A stretch of 64,000 nucleotides of DNA from Doryteuthis pealeii (GCA_023376005.1 CM042143.1:87617008-87681007); one strand, 5' to 3'; shown: positions 30,821-41,285, counted from the stretch's first letter. Notes: generated from the letters alone by a model not told the origin. Numbers and translations are program-made.

Positions 30821-31094
30821 TTTGGAGGATATGTGCTTAATTGAAGTCATACCTAATTTTTAAAATTAATTAGTTAATAATTAATGAATTTAGGCGGGCA
30901 TATATGTTCAAATGTAAGCTAAACGAATCGAGAAAATGTCAATCCCTGAATGTACATTTCGACCTATTACTTGCTGATGAGAGCTAATAGGTCGAAATGT
31001 ACATTCAGGGATTATGCCCGCCTAAATTCATTAATTATTAACTAATTAATTTTAAAAATTAGTTATGACTTCAATTAAGCACATATCCTCCAAA
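30821..31094. mobile_element. Foldback element: nested palindrome with hammerhead core
   Basis: The outer arms 30821-30902 and 31013-31094 (82 bp) are nearly perfect inverted copies. Inside lies a second inverted pair, 30942-30969 / 30985-31012 (28 bp, perfect or nearly so), with a 15 bp loop. The outer arms belong to the same family as those at 22334. The inner palindrome consists of hammerhead sequence. Confidence 0.85.
30970..31009 (+). ncRNA. Hammerhead ribozyme motif, near-canonical core
   Basis: CTGATGA at 30974-30980. Stem II is GAGC/GGTC around loop TAATA, with one internal G-G mismatch and the G-C closing pair kept. GAA lies at 994-996. Stem III is ATG/CAT (997-999 with 31002-31004), 2-nt loop. 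The cleavage base is U31005. Stem I is CTTG/CAGG (970-973 with 31006-31009), which includes a G-U pair. Confidence 0.65.
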
Positions 31095-31163
31095 TATATA
31101 TATATATATATACACACATAATTGTTAATTACAATGGTTGACTGAAATGTTTTCTGTCTATAT

Positions 31164-31420
31164 GCATTTACTAACCACTCCACCATGAGCAGCATGTGGA
31201 ACAAGAACAATTTTTAAGTGATGTTTTAAAGTTTTTTCTTCTCTTAGACTAGTCACCATAATAAGGTTAACAAGCCCAGTCTTTGGTACCGGATGGAGAA
31301 TAGTTGGATGCATATCTTTCCCAAGCGCTATGTGAAATGCAGACATCCTCAATCAGGATTTGAACTCGGTTCGTAATATCCATTTCCTACGACAATAACC
31401 ATTATACCACTTGCCTTCAC
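31164..31420 (-). mobile_element. SINE family B
   Basis: Inverted copy from ACTCCACCATGAGCAGCATG to the A-box complement (ACCATTATACCACTTGCC), with B-box complement GGATTTGAACTCGG. A second short head fragment follows at 31449-31498. Confidence 0.8.
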
Positions 31421-31516
31421 TTTTATTTAAAAATATGTACAATTTTGATGTTCTAGCCAGATTCCTTTTCCTACGGCGATAACCATTACACAACGCGCCT
31501 CCACTTTTATTTACAA

Positions 31517-31545
31517 ACTAGAAGCGGCTACCCGGCGTCGCCTGG
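31517..31545 (-). mobile_element. 3' terminus of a second Helitron-like family
   Basis: On the minus strand the hairpin CTACCCAGG-CGA-CGCCGGGTAG is followed by CCGCTT and CTAG|T. This is the hairpin-plus-CTRR|T end of Helitrons. The stem sequence differs from the first family. The rest of the element should lie to the right; its 5' end was not found. Confidence 0.55.
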
Positions 31546-31980
31546 GTAGAGGGGATGCAAAAAAAAGTTAGTCCCACAGATCCATTATTATTAAATCGCG
31601 AGTTGGATCCTGGTAAATATGCCCCATTAAAATCCCCATATAAAAAAGACCTTACGTTGATCCAGCCACTCTGAAAATAAAAATAAATGTCTACTATTTA
31701 AAATATTAAATGCAAAGAAAAAGAAATCTACGCTGTTATCATCTAAATTTAATTTTTTTAAATTATCTTCACAAATATAAATCAAACCATTCTTTTTGCT
31801 CAAAAACCAATCCCAATATATATTTAATGTGTATATATATTTACTTTGTCGTTAATTGTTTTATTTTCGAAGTTTCTTCCGGACATACAGATTCACACAA
31901 CTGCCCTTTATATATGTATAGATATATACAATTTTGATATTGTGTTTCAGCAGACTATTATTACTATCGTGAGTTTGATT
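31546..31980. other. No gene recognised
   Basis: AT-rich. May be the body of the element ending at 31517. Confidence 0.4.
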
Positions 31981-31984
31981 GCCA

Positions 31985-32296
31985 CTGGGTGCCCAACAAC
32001 ATGACCGAGGGTAATCCCAAAAGTGAGGGTCACAAGGAGAGAGAGAGAGAGTGAGAATTTACTGACATCTCACCATGTCAGTGGAACACAAGGATCATTA
32101 TAGTGGGGAACCACGCTCAAGACGAAGCTCCTGTGTGGTTTATGTCGAAAAACTGCGTTTTTGAGGCGCCTCATGCACTAAGCAAATAACTAAGCTCTGC
32201 CTCTTAAAATCAAGGGGACAGGTATTACCTGAGGGGGGATGGCCCCCTGGATCACACTGTTATTAATATCTTACCGGTTCAATGGCTGAAAACACT

Positions 32297-32298
<2 letters not shown>
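31985..32298 (+). repeat. Dispersed repeat H
   Basis: CTGACATCTCACCATGTCAG, AACCGAAGCTC-like, GGCGCCTCATGCACTAAGCA, GGGGGGATGGCCCCCTGG and TTAATATCTTACCGG blocks match copies at 38985, 56200 and 56937. Contains a GA run at 32037-32053. Confidence 0.65.

Positions 32299-32342
<44 letters not shown>
32299..32342. repeat. (CA)n microsatellite
   Basis: About 21 units. Confidence 0.95.
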
Positions 32343-32371
32343 AGAATATGCGTGTGTGTAAATGTAAAAAA

Positions 32372-32430
32372 ACTAGCTAATAAATCTGACCGAGTCTTTC
32401 AGTTTGGTGTTCGAATCCCGCTAAGGCAAG
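32372..32430 (+). mobile_element. tRNA-like fragment (B-box half)
   Basis: GGTGTTCGAATCCCGCTAAG is a clear B-box/T-arm. The A-box side (TAATAAATCTGACCGAGTC) is poor. Confidence 0.4.
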
Positions 32431-32459
32431 ATTTCGAATCTATATATTAATAGTCGTGT

Positions 32460-32995
32460 TCCTAAATTGAACGCCTGTTATCATCTTGCAACATCCCCTG
32501 GTTAAAAATGAGACCGTCCAAATCGTTCAAGATGAAATGCAAAAATATAAATCCTGATTATCTGGTGTTACTTATCAGTCGAATTCTTAGTTATTATGAG
32601 TGCCATCACCTCAACTAGATAATTCTGTTTTTATTATAAAGAAAGAAAGGGAAGAAAAAAGACATGCTACACATAAAATATGATAAAAAAAGAAAGGGAA
32701 AAGACGAAGAGAGAGAGATTGAGCACGCGGAAACAATAACGCTAATCTGTTTCAATCGAACATGATGAAAATATGAAAATAATCAAAGAAGGTAAAAGTG
32801 TGAGAGAGAGGGTTAAAGCAAGATTATTATACTTTTTACATATTGAAGTATTTGGCAATAGCTCTTAAGTAAGCATATCAAACGTAATAATCAAATTATC
32901 ATTCTGTAGTTTATCCATAGGTCCTGCTAGTATGTTGATAAGCTGCCTATATCTAGCTTGGGGGTTGACGCAGTTATATTTCGCCAGTAGCCAGT
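32460..32995 (-). mobile_element. Dispersed repeat D, near full length
   Basis: Inverted order of all D blocks: TTGCAACATCCCCTGGTTAA, AGACCGTCCAAATCG, CTGTTTCAATCGAACATGAT, AATAGCTCTTAAGTAAGC, and CATAGGTCCTGCTAGT at the right end. Confidence 0.7.
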
Positions 32996-33560
32996 ATACA
33001 TGGCAATGTCCAGATGACATTAATAGAATGCAGCCGTACAAAGAATACGACTCAAACAGGCCCACTCACAATCGGTTAGACAGGCTATTAAAACCGCTTG
33101 ACTCGTAGCACAAAGCCAACCACTCACTCAACTCCTCTCTCAGGTGAAAAGATTCCATTCACTAGAAACACAGAATTATTTTAGGAATTCTTTTGGATTG
33201 CACTTAGAAATTGAAAAGTTTAATTGCGTTGTCAAATTTTCATTTTGCGTATATGCTTAGATGGCATTAGGAGCGTTTAGTTGTAACTCTTTTGGTGCGG
33301 TGCATTCGGCAACAGATTTAATGGCTGGAATGCACTTTTGACCATCAGATAAAAAAGCTTGCTTTAATTCTTGTGATTGCTAAAAATATATCCTACAGAA
33401 TTAACTCAATTTGAATCAAGCGACTATCAAAGTATGCCACTTCGAAAGGAAAAAGATATAGTGGGCACGTTTTATGCAATTCACTGCAAGGATTTTGACC
33501 AATCAGGATTGTTGAACGTTTTATCATCTGATCATTCCTGTTTAACCAATAAAAAGGACG
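32996..33560. other. No gene recognised
   Basis: Includes a frame from 33377 (97 codons) that runs into TA repeats; no domain recognised. Confidence 0.4.
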
Positions 33561-33562
33561 GA

Positions 33563-33567
33563 TTATA

Positions 33568-33608
<41 letters not shown>
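33563..33608. repeat. (TA)n microsatellite
   Basis: Interrupts the surrounding sequence. Confidence 0.95.
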
Positions 33609-33609
<1 letters not shown>

Positions 33610-33617
33610 CGGGGTCA

Positions 33618-33812
33618 ATGGAGATCATTATGTCAAAAAGGCGGACGAAATTTTCGTCCAGCAGTATTGATATTCTGAAAATTACAAGACAAAGAAGAAA
33701 GGACACTTCTAATACCCAGTGCACCCAGTCTCACAACGCTGATCTTTGCATTACCTGCAAGATTTTCTGCAAGTCACTGGCTGGATTGAAGTGTCACGCG
33801 ATACACTAACAC
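33618..33812 (+). pseudogene. Fragment with a C2H2-like zinc-finger motif
   Basis: The 63-codon frame ends with LCITCKIFCKSLAGLKCHAIH and a stop. C-x2-C, 12 residues, H-x2-H with the LAGLKCH core fits the single zinc finger found at the C-terminus of some animal retrotransposon polyproteins (C...C..S.AGLK.H...H). The preceding basic stretch (KITRQRRKDT) is compatible. It is short, with no partner domain next to it. It could instead be a degraded host zinc finger. Confidence 0.35.
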
Positions 33813-33870
33813 ACAAAAAATTGACAATGTAAGTTGATGGATCCTCATACGTCGAAATCGATGGGACAGT

Positions 33871-33874
<4 letters not shown>

Positions 33875-33935
<61 letters not shown>

Positions 33936-33936
33936 C
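33875..33936. repeat. (TA)n microsatellite
   Basis: Two TA runs. It abuts the left end of a TA-inserting transposon. Confidence 0.95.
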
Positions 33937-33938
33937 AG

Positions 33939-34413
33939 TTGAACCTCAGTTCTCGAACATAATTCGTTCCAAAATTATGTTCGAGAACCGGTTTGTTCGA
34001 AAACTGAATATTTTCCATGAGAAATAGTGTGAAATGTATTTATGCATGCTTGACCATCAGATCTTACAATTTTACTCTTTCCCTTTGCAGTAGTATCATT
34101 GTTGCCTTACTTAAGATCCATGAATAAGAGTTAAAGTAGCCGTAAAATAGAGAATAAACACAAACGTAGCGAAGAATTTGCACCCCCACCCCATATCAGA
34201 CACTCCTTCAAGGTAGCGACTAACGCTAACTGATGCTGCTTGGATAGATTCGATCAGCCGTTCGGCCGTCTTCGGTTTGTCAGGGCAGTCATTCATATGA
34301 CTTCCGTTTTCATCGGCTCAACTCGTGTGTTCGAAGTCCGAAAATATGTCCCACAACCATTTTACTCAAATGTTTTGTTCGAATTCAAAATTGTTCGAGA
34401 ATCGAGGTTCCAT
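33939..34413. mobile_element. Non-autonomous pogo/Tigger-like DNA transposon (MITE)
   Basis: The left end is CAGTTGAACCTCAGTTCTCG and the right end is the inverted GAGAATCGAGGTTCCATTA, with internal inverted subterminal blocks (TGTTCGAGAACC; GTTCGAATTC). Flanked by TA-rich DNA. No intact transposase frame across 475 bp. Confidence 0.7.
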
Positions 34414-34456
34414 TATTATATATATATATTTATATATATATATATATATATATATT
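34414..34456. repeat. (TA)n microsatellite
   Basis: Right flank of the pogo-like element. Confidence 0.95.
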
Positions 34457-34471
34457 ATTTATTTCAATACC

Positions 34472-35335
34472 TGTAAAAGTACGAGCGATATCATCTTGCC
34501 ACACACTCTGGTTAAAAATGAGACGTCCGTAAAAATAAAAAGATGAAATGTAAATACTGATTATCTAGTGTTGCTTTTCTGCTGAATTCTTATTTCTTAG
34601 TGTCATCACCTCAGCTAAATAATGGACCATTCCATTTTTATCATAAAGAAAGAAAAATTTGAGAGAGAGAGTGCGCGTACGGAAGTGATGACGCTAATCT
34701 GTTTCAACATAATGCAAAGATGAAAAAAAAGAAAGAAAAGAGTAAGAGAGAATTAAATGAATATTATTATACTTTTTACATATTGAACTATTTAGAAATA
34801 GCTCTTAAGTAAACATATCAAACGTTTTGTTTCTTTGTTTGTTTTGTTTTACGGCATATCAACCTCCAGCAAAGTTTTGAAAGATTCGTAGCGATAGTTT
34901 GGAAGAAAAAATTTTAAGCTCAATTTGTTTTTGTAAACAAATTTTGTTTTGACCTATAGATGGGACCCTAACAGGTACTACCACTCCAGGTCAGAGTGGA
35001 CAGAGGAGCAATGATGAGGAAGGGCTGCAACCAGATACCCCAGACCTCCAGATCTGGAATCTCACCATCAGTAAGAATTTAACGTCATACCTAGGACATG
35101 AAAACTCTCAGCCATCACCTTCTAGCACCCATATGATGAAAAAGGTTGAGGCTTCCCATAAAAGCAATAGTGTCGGGACAATCATATATTGAAGTGATCA
35201 ACCGATTGATCGGAGGGGGCCTTTCCGACCACCCGTCTAGCCTAAGTAAGGGCCAAAGTGGAGTGTTGTAAATCAAATGTTGTAATGATTAAATAATCAT
35301 ACTGTAGTATATCCACAGGTCCTGCTAGTTTTTAT
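34472..35335 (-). mobile_element. Repeat D interrupted by repeat C
   Basis: D in reverse order: TCATCTTGCCACACACTCTG, ATTATCTAGTGTTGCTTTTC, CTGTTTCAACATAATGC, AATAGCTCTTAAGTAAACAT. It is broken at 34826 and resumes at 35272 to CCACAGGTCCTGCTAGT. Confidence 0.75.
34827..35271 (-). mobile_element. Repeat C inserted in repeat D, 10 bp target duplication
   Basis: Flanked by ATCAAACGTT (34817-34826) and ATCAAATGTT (35272-35281). On the minus strand the tail is CAAACAAAG-rich, and the element lacks its head, stopping at GGAGTGTTG. This is the pattern of target-primed reverse transcription with 5' truncation. Confidence 0.75.
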
Positions 35336-35340
35336 TATTT

Positions 35341-36005
35341 GTATAAAGAATTCGAGAGTTGGTCGGTAGCATGTTAATCTATCCTTTTCTATTACCTAAG
35401 ATAATTAATCGGTTTGTTTTCAAGCCAAGATGCCTAATTGGTTGACGTGTTGAGAATTCACTTTGTTTAGCACAATAACAGAAATGATGAAAAGGCTGCC
35501 CAGACGGTCAAGACAGTAAGATCAAAAGGACTTCCTACTACAATATGAATTGGTGACCCCAAATCCCCAAACAAAGGGGGGAAAATAGTGCGCGGGAAAA
35601 TTTCACAAATAAGACTGAACTGTAACAGATTGGATGGCCGACTATTTTTATTTTTATTTTTATGATTGACAGTCACGCACTGATTTCGTTTTGTAATTTA
35701 GTTTTTTGCTGGTATTTCTTTCATCTTCCGGTGAAGACGCATCTCTTTCTCCTGGGAAAGTCTGTCGTTGCGTGACAGCTGCTTTACTCATTGAGCTACA
35801 CAAACAAACGGGTTACAAAAGACAAAAAAAATCTAAATATGAATAGTAGATAATATATAAAGTTTTTTATCTTTATTTTTACTAGAATGTTTCACACTGT
35901 CATCTTAAATGATGGTTTACAGACAAAAAAATAAATATATAAGGTGTAAAAGATTTAAAGCGGGAAAAAAATTCAAGATTCAGTTTCACTATTACGATCC
36001 CCAGA
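35341..36005. other. No gene recognised
   Basis: AT-rich, unclassified. The 69-codon minus frame (35467-35676) has no domain. Confidence 0.45.
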
Positions 36006-36021
36006 TGAGATAGTATCACAC

Positions 36022-36232
<211 letters not shown>

Positions 36233-36305
36233 CAAATTATAATAGGATGTATATATATATATATATATATGTATGTGTATGTGAGAATGGGAAATGAATC
36301 CGACA

Positions 36306-36983
36306 ATATGAGGAAAAATGAGTAAAGAAAAGAAATGTAGATGGATAAAAATGAATTTTATCGATATCACTTTTAATCGATATCACTTACACATGTGTTT
36401 CGGTCTGTTTATCAAAAATGTATACGGATTTACGTTATTATTATTATTAAAATAATCAGATGGAGTTGAAATGATGATGAATAATAATAATAGGAAAAAT
36501 GCATAAAATGTTCCGTACACAGATTTTGCCGACCTTCATCAGAGTGTTATTTTTATTTTTTGAGTTGGAGACGAGAATAGAATTTCAAAAAGTTCGAAAA
36601 AGAATATTTTTTAAAATGTTTATGAACGCAGACGCCGTTTAGGGACGGTTAAAAAATTTTTTTTTTGAAAGTTCTGGTGGATGGATATAATTTATATTGC
36701 AAAAATTCAAATGTTATTAGTAATCATGAAACTTGTTGATGTTTGAATGATGAAGGTCGGCAAAATCTGTGTACGGAACATTTTATGCATTTTTCCTATT
36801 ATTATTATCATCATCATTTCAACTCCATCTGATTATTTTAATAATAATAATAACGTAAATCCGTATACATTTTGATAAACAGACCGAAACACATGTGTAA
36901 GTGATATCGATTAAAAGTGATATCGATAAAATTCATTTTTATCCATCTACATTTCTTTTTTTTACTCATTCTTTCCTCATATA
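36306..36983. mobile_element. Large foldback element, 236 bp arms
   Basis: Arms 36306-36541 and 36748-36983 are almost exact inverted copies over their whole length, e.g. GTGTACGGAACATTTTATGC, TATCGATAAAATTCATTTTT and CCGAAACACATGTGTAAGTG. The spacer is ~206 bp and AT-rich. Each arm contains a GAAACACATGTGTA block and a CTGATGAAGG/TGATGAAGG block, resembling pieces of a hammerhead core. No coding. Confidence 0.85.
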
Positions 36984-37004
36984 TGTGTATATATATATAT
37001 GATA

Positions 37005-37076
37005 TAAATATTTTCATTCTAACAACATATTATGCGTTTTTCATACCCTTTTATCTATTATCTATCTATCTATCTA

Positions 37077-37112
<36 letters not shown>
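37005..37112. repeat. (ATCT)n and (TA)n microsatellites
   Basis: ATCT at 37055-37080, then TA. Confidence 0.9.
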
Positions 37113-37115
<3 letters not shown>

Positions 37116-37169
37116 TATATATATACACTGCTTTGTATATAGTTAATTTATCTTAGGGATTCATAAAAA

Positions 37170-37362
37170 TCCTTGTATAAATCTATGTGTGCATCAACAT
37201 GAGCATGCATTGTGGATGTACAGGAGATATTGATGATTCCAAATAGAATTATCCCCTATATACCAGTCAGTTGGATACTTTTTCTTTTCTCGCCTATGCG
37301 ATTTCAGATAAAAAATCAATGATATTGAGCACTATCTAATTAGAAATATAGCATCCATATTA

Positions 37363-37369
<7 letters not shown>
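37170..37369 (+). repeat. Dispersed repeat G
   Basis: TCTCGCCTATGCGATTTCAG, AATGATATTGAGCACTATCT and GCATCCATATTATCTA match 38117-38285. Followed by TA. Confidence 0.6.

Positions 37370-37402
<33 letters not shown>
37370..37402. repeat. (TA)n microsatellite
   Basis: About 16 units. Confidence 0.95.
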
Positions 37403-37407
<5 letters not shown>

Positions 37408-37689
37408 ACTCAACCGATATCAACAGATAACTCAGTTTGCCTCCCCCAAAAAAAAGAAATTACAAACTGATATATGGGGAAAAATTTAAGAAAAAAGATC
37501 AACACACCCTTACTTTCTGAAAAATAATCATCTGTATCGTTATGTAGCTGCCAAAAGAAGAAAAAGCTTCCTTATATATGTGTGCGCGTGTATAAGTAAA
37601 ATATTTATAGTATTCATAATTATGTACATATATGATTTTTTTATTTTTCATTATAAATAAGTTTGTTTACATATTAATAATACTGTTGA

Positions 37690-37828
37690 CCTTAAGTAAG
37701 TAAAAGGTAATCTTTTCTCTGCGTTCATATCTATTTTTGTTAGTTTTCTAATCTAATATTTCATTCAATCTAATTATTCTAATTATCATATTATATTAAA
37801 ACTTAAAATTCTTGCATATTTTTCTAGT
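37690..37828 (+). mobile_element. Helitron-like 3' fragment lacking its hairpin
   Basis: TTAGTTTTCTAATCTAATAT, ATATTAAAACTTAAAATTCTTG, then TTTTTCTAG|T at 37824-37828 with the GC hairpin deleted. Confidence 0.55.
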
Positions 37829-37829
37829 G

Positions 37830-37837
37830 TATATATA

Positions 37838-37881
<44 letters not shown>

Positions 37882-37975
37882 TACTGGGCAATTAACGGAG
37901 ATAAATATGGAATTATTAGTGATAAATGACATATTATGTATTAATGCCTACACTATTAATAAATTTATTATGAAC

Positions 37976-38036
<61 letters not shown>

Positions 38037-38116
38037 ATATTTTTATATATATATATATATATGTGTTAGTATGTATATATATATATATATAATATATATA
38101 TATATTATATATATAA
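37830..38116. repeat. (TA)n, (CT)n and interrupted (TA)n microsatellites
   Basis: TA to 37879, unique DNA 37880-37977, (CT)28 at 37978-38033, then TA with interruptions. Confidence 0.95.
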
Positions 38117-38285
38117 AAGTTAAGGTAGCGTGGAAATGGAGTTAACGGCGTCTGGTTACTGACTGACATTTTCTCGCCTATGCTATTTTCGGACCAAATA
38201 GGCGAGAAACGTTAAATGTTCTATCAACGATATTGAGCACTGTTTACTCATAAATAAAGCACCCATATTATCTACATAATACATA
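38117..38285 (+). repeat. Dispersed repeat G, reference copy
   Basis: ~165 bp: GTTAAGGTAGCGTGGAAATG, GCGTCTGGTTACTGACTGAC, AGGCGAGAAACG, CGATATTGAGCACTGTTTAC, GCACCCATATTATC. No coding frame and no pol III boxes. Confidence 0.65.
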
Positions 38286-38755
38286 TAGATACTTATGTGT
38301 GTGTGTGTGTGTGTGTGTTTAAGATTGTTGTAGAAAAGTAAATATGGTTATCTTGCACTTTAATTTTTTTAAATGTTTTTTTTTTTTATCGCAATTAAGA
38401 GACATGAATATTAACATTGATTGAATGTAAATAAATAAGATAAATATCTTTCAATTTTCTGACTGGAAACAAAATCACTAGACTGAACAACTCTCAAATC
38501 TTAACCTCACTTTATTATTTCTAACTGTTTAATTAGAATTTATATTACAAACCGATTTCAGGTTTCTTCAATAAAGAAAAAAGAAAACGTCTTCAATTAA
38601 AAATTTAAATACAGCGTTAAAGCTGAAATTAACTTTTGATGCTTTGGTTATTATTTATTTTTTTTAGCAATTAATTCTTTGTTTATCAAACGCTAGTCAT
38701 GAGTCTCGATAATTATTTTGATACCATAGTAGTTTGTAGTACGAAGATAATCATC
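38286..38755. other. No gene recognised
   Basis: (GT)n at 38297-38320, otherwise AT-rich. Confidence 0.5.
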
Positions 38756-38756
38756 T

Positions 38757-38985
38757 TGTAATAGAGATTCGGTGCTTGTCTATAACCAAAACCACCTCAC
38801 TGTTTACGTCACAATAGCCTCAGGAATTGCTTAAGTTTATCAATGAGCATTTAATTTATGATCAAAATCATTAATACATAGAATAAATCTTATTTATTAA
38901 CGATGTATTTATGAAAATCTGAGTTAGATTTGCCTCAAAACAGCCCATGTTATTAATTATTTACCTCGTACTCCACGTGTACGGG
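38757..38985 (+). mobile_element. Helitron-like 5' fragment
   Basis: TAATAGAGATTCGGTGCTTG, CCTCAGGAATTGCTTAAGTT, ATCAATGAGCATTTAATTTA. A matching 3'-side body fragment lies at 39395-39482, with repeat H between. Confidence 0.6.
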
Positions 38986-39240
38986 TTAGGCACAGGGGCC
39001 TATTAATGTGGGACCACCCACGAACCGAAGCTCATGGGTGGCGTGTGCAAGAAATGCATGGATCCCGTCGGCATTCCCTCTCAAGGAGGCGCCTCAGGCA
39101 CTGGGCAATAAACCCAGCCCTCTCCATTTAAATCGAGGATGTTGCCTGGGGGGATGGCGCCCTGGGATCACGCCGTTAATTTACATTAATAGTCCAGTAG
39201 CCGAGACCACCGGACCCACAGGCCCCGAAAAGCCCCTGTT
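38986..39240 (+). repeat. Dispersed repeat H
   Basis: ACGAACCGAAGCTCATGGGT, GGCGCCTCAGGCACTGGGCA, GGGGGATGGCGCCCTGGGAT. Best-preserved copy. It appears to lie inside a Helitron-like element. Confidence 0.7.
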
Positions 39241-39394
39241 ATTAGTGCGTTTGAAATCCTGCAATGTGTCTTACATATCACTAAGAAATAAAGGTTTACA
39301 TAACATATGGTGTGGTTATTTTGCATACTGGTTTTAACAAAACCGGGTTTAATAAATAATTACTTGATGTTATTAATCTCTAGTATTATTGTTT

Positions 39395-39482
39395 TATTTC
39401 CAATGTATAAATAGAAACCAATTGAAATACGATTAAAATAAGTGTAATCTTTTTCGTTAGTCTTTCTAATCTAATACATTTC
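39395..39482 (+). mobile_element. Helitron-like body fragment
   Basis: TATAAATAGAAACCAATTGA, GTAATCTTTTTCGTTAGTCT, TCTAATCTAATACATTTCAT. Cut by SINE A. Confidence 0.6.
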
Positions 39483-39483
39483 A

Positions 39484-39720
39484 TTAGGGCCGCGTTAGCT
39501 CAGTCGGTAGAGCGTTCGATACCGGTCCTCGCCAACTCAGCGTTATGAGTAGTACAGGGATCTGTGCGGTAAAGTAAGGAGCTGATGGTAGGTGTGGCGC
39601 TCCACCTCAGATGCAAAAACAATCTCCTTGGTCTAGCGCTAGTGAAAAGGGGATAGACTCCCTCGCTGATTGGCTGATACCGACATTAGGCCGCCCCGAC
39701 GACTTTACTTACTTACTTTA
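39484..39720 (+). mobile_element. SINE family A
   Basis: A-box GTTAGCTCAGTCGGTAGAGC followed by a partly deleted segment and B-box TTCGATACCGG. Full body, and tail GACTTTACTTACTTACTTTA, i.e. (ACTT)n. Confidence 0.9.
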
Positions 39721-39903
39721 CATTAAATGATGGACCCTTTCTTATCCCAGAAAACTGTCAGCATAACCTTCTTTACTGGCCTCTGCACCCCATATATTGT
39801 CCTTTCATTTCAGAATCGTAGTGGCAAACTCATGTTTAGCTCTTTTGTAAATTTTTCTTTTACTAAAAAAATACTACTCAGTACATATCACCCCCCACCC
39901 CTT

Positions 39904-40152
39904 ATGGTCGGATTAGCTCAGTCAGTAGAGCGTCGGACTAGGAACCACAAGTTCGATACCAGCCCTCGCCGATTCAGCGTATGAATAGTAAAGGGATCTG
40001 TGCGGTAAAGTGAGGAAGTAATGGTAGGTGTGACGCTCCACCTCAGACGCCAAAACAATCTCCTTGGTCTAGCGCTAGTGTAAAGGGGATAGACTCCCTT
40101 GCTGTCTAGCTAATATCGACTTCAGGCCACCTACATGACTTTACTTACTTTT
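39904..40152 (+). mobile_element. SINE family A, full length
   Basis: A-box ATTAGCTCAGTCAGTAGAGC, B-box AAGTTCGATACCAG, complete body, tail GACTTTACTTACTTTTAC. Confidence 0.92.
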
Positions 40153-40344
40153 ACATATTACACATTTCTCAATAAATTTCTCATAGTTTGCATTTCTCAG
40201 CGACACAAAATCTGGTGACAGACCTCTGTTCAAGTCTAGAGAATCCTGATGGATTTGCCACCATTTTGAATAGCTCATAAGAAAATATTTTGATGAGAAG
40301 AAATAATTTTTGCTATAAAGCCGTTTCAGACAATGTAGAGTTTA

Positions 40345-40850
40345 CATTTACTAACAGGACCTGTGGATATACTACAGTATGATAATTTAATTATCACAAC
40401 GTTTGCTTAATATATTTCGTAATACTTCATTATGTAAAAAGTATAATAATCTTGATTTAACTCTCTCTGTCTTTTTTTCTTTCTTTTATTCTTTTCATCT
40501 TTTCATTATGTTCGATTGAAACAGATTAGCATTATCGCTTCCATGAACTCACCTCTCTCTCTATCTTTCCTCTACTCTTTCTTTCTTTCCTATTATATTT
40601 TTGTGTAGCATTTCCTTTTTCTTTAATTCTTTCTTTATAATAAAAGCGGAATAGTCCATTATTTAGGTGAGGTGACGACACCCATAAGAAATAATTCGGT
40701 AGATAAGCAACACCAGATAATCAGAATTTACATTTTTGCCTTTCGACGCGTTGAACGGTCTCATTTTTAATCGGAGGGTGTTGCAAGGTGATGTTAGTAC
40801 TTTTAAGGAAAACTAGTATTAATATATTGATGGGAGAATTTTTGGAAAAA
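40345..40850 (+). mobile_element. Dispersed repeat D, near full length
   Basis: Starts ACAGGACCTGTGGATATAC. Then TATGATAATTTAATTATCAC, the CT/TTTC-rich middle, TATGTTCGATTGAAACAGAT, AGTCCATTATTTAGGTGAGG, GAGGGTGTTGCAAGGTGAT. Confidence 0.75.
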
Positions 40851-40897
40851 TGTATTTTACTTAAAAAATTCCCCTTATTTATTGAATGACTCTCATG

Positions 40898-40898
<1 letters not shown>

Positions 40899-40960
<62 letters not shown>
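40899..40960. repeat. (TA)n microsatellite
   Basis: About 30 TA units, the longest pure TA run in this part. Confidence 0.95.
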
Positions 40961-40962
<2 letters not shown>

Positions 40963-41121
40963 ATAATATCTGAGACTGCACGCACGAACGGACCGGCAAT
41001 TCACCACGGAAATAGCCGAAAGCTGCCGAACGCTTTCAAATTCAATACAACATTCAGCGTTACTTTATAACGCTCACGGCAGTGCCGTAATATATGTATT
41101 AAAAAACACGAAACTCCGAAA

Positions 41122-41156
41122 CCCCTGAAGACGGGATTTTATCCCGAAAATTTAGG
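41122..41156 (+). ncRNA. Hammerhead-like motif (one-base insertion in core)
   Basis: CC before CTGAAGA (41125-41131), an extra C, stem II GGGA/TCCC around TTTTA, GAA at 41146-41148, a short AATTT stem III, then A and GG to pair with CC. The same arrangement as at 23203. Confidence 0.4.
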
Positions 41157-41230
41157 AAACAGGTAAATAAACATCAATCTCATCACCTATCGCTTTTCCA
41201 TTGCATTTTCAATAGCCTTCTATTTTCTAT

Positions 41231-41284
<54 letters not shown>
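41231..41284. repeat. (TA)n(GT)n microsatellite
   Basis: About 9 TA and 18 GT units. Confidence 0.95.

Positions 41285-41285
<1 letters not shown>

Noticed and set aside
32460..32995. Repeat D as a Helitron because one end reads CAGGTCCTGCTAG|T
   Set aside because: The hairpin is too short and the other end does not start TC after an A in any copy.
39484..39560. Functional tRNA gene
   Set aside because: A and B boxes are present but the sequence is a SINE head with a repeated body and tail; the acceptor stem does not close and a segment is deleted.
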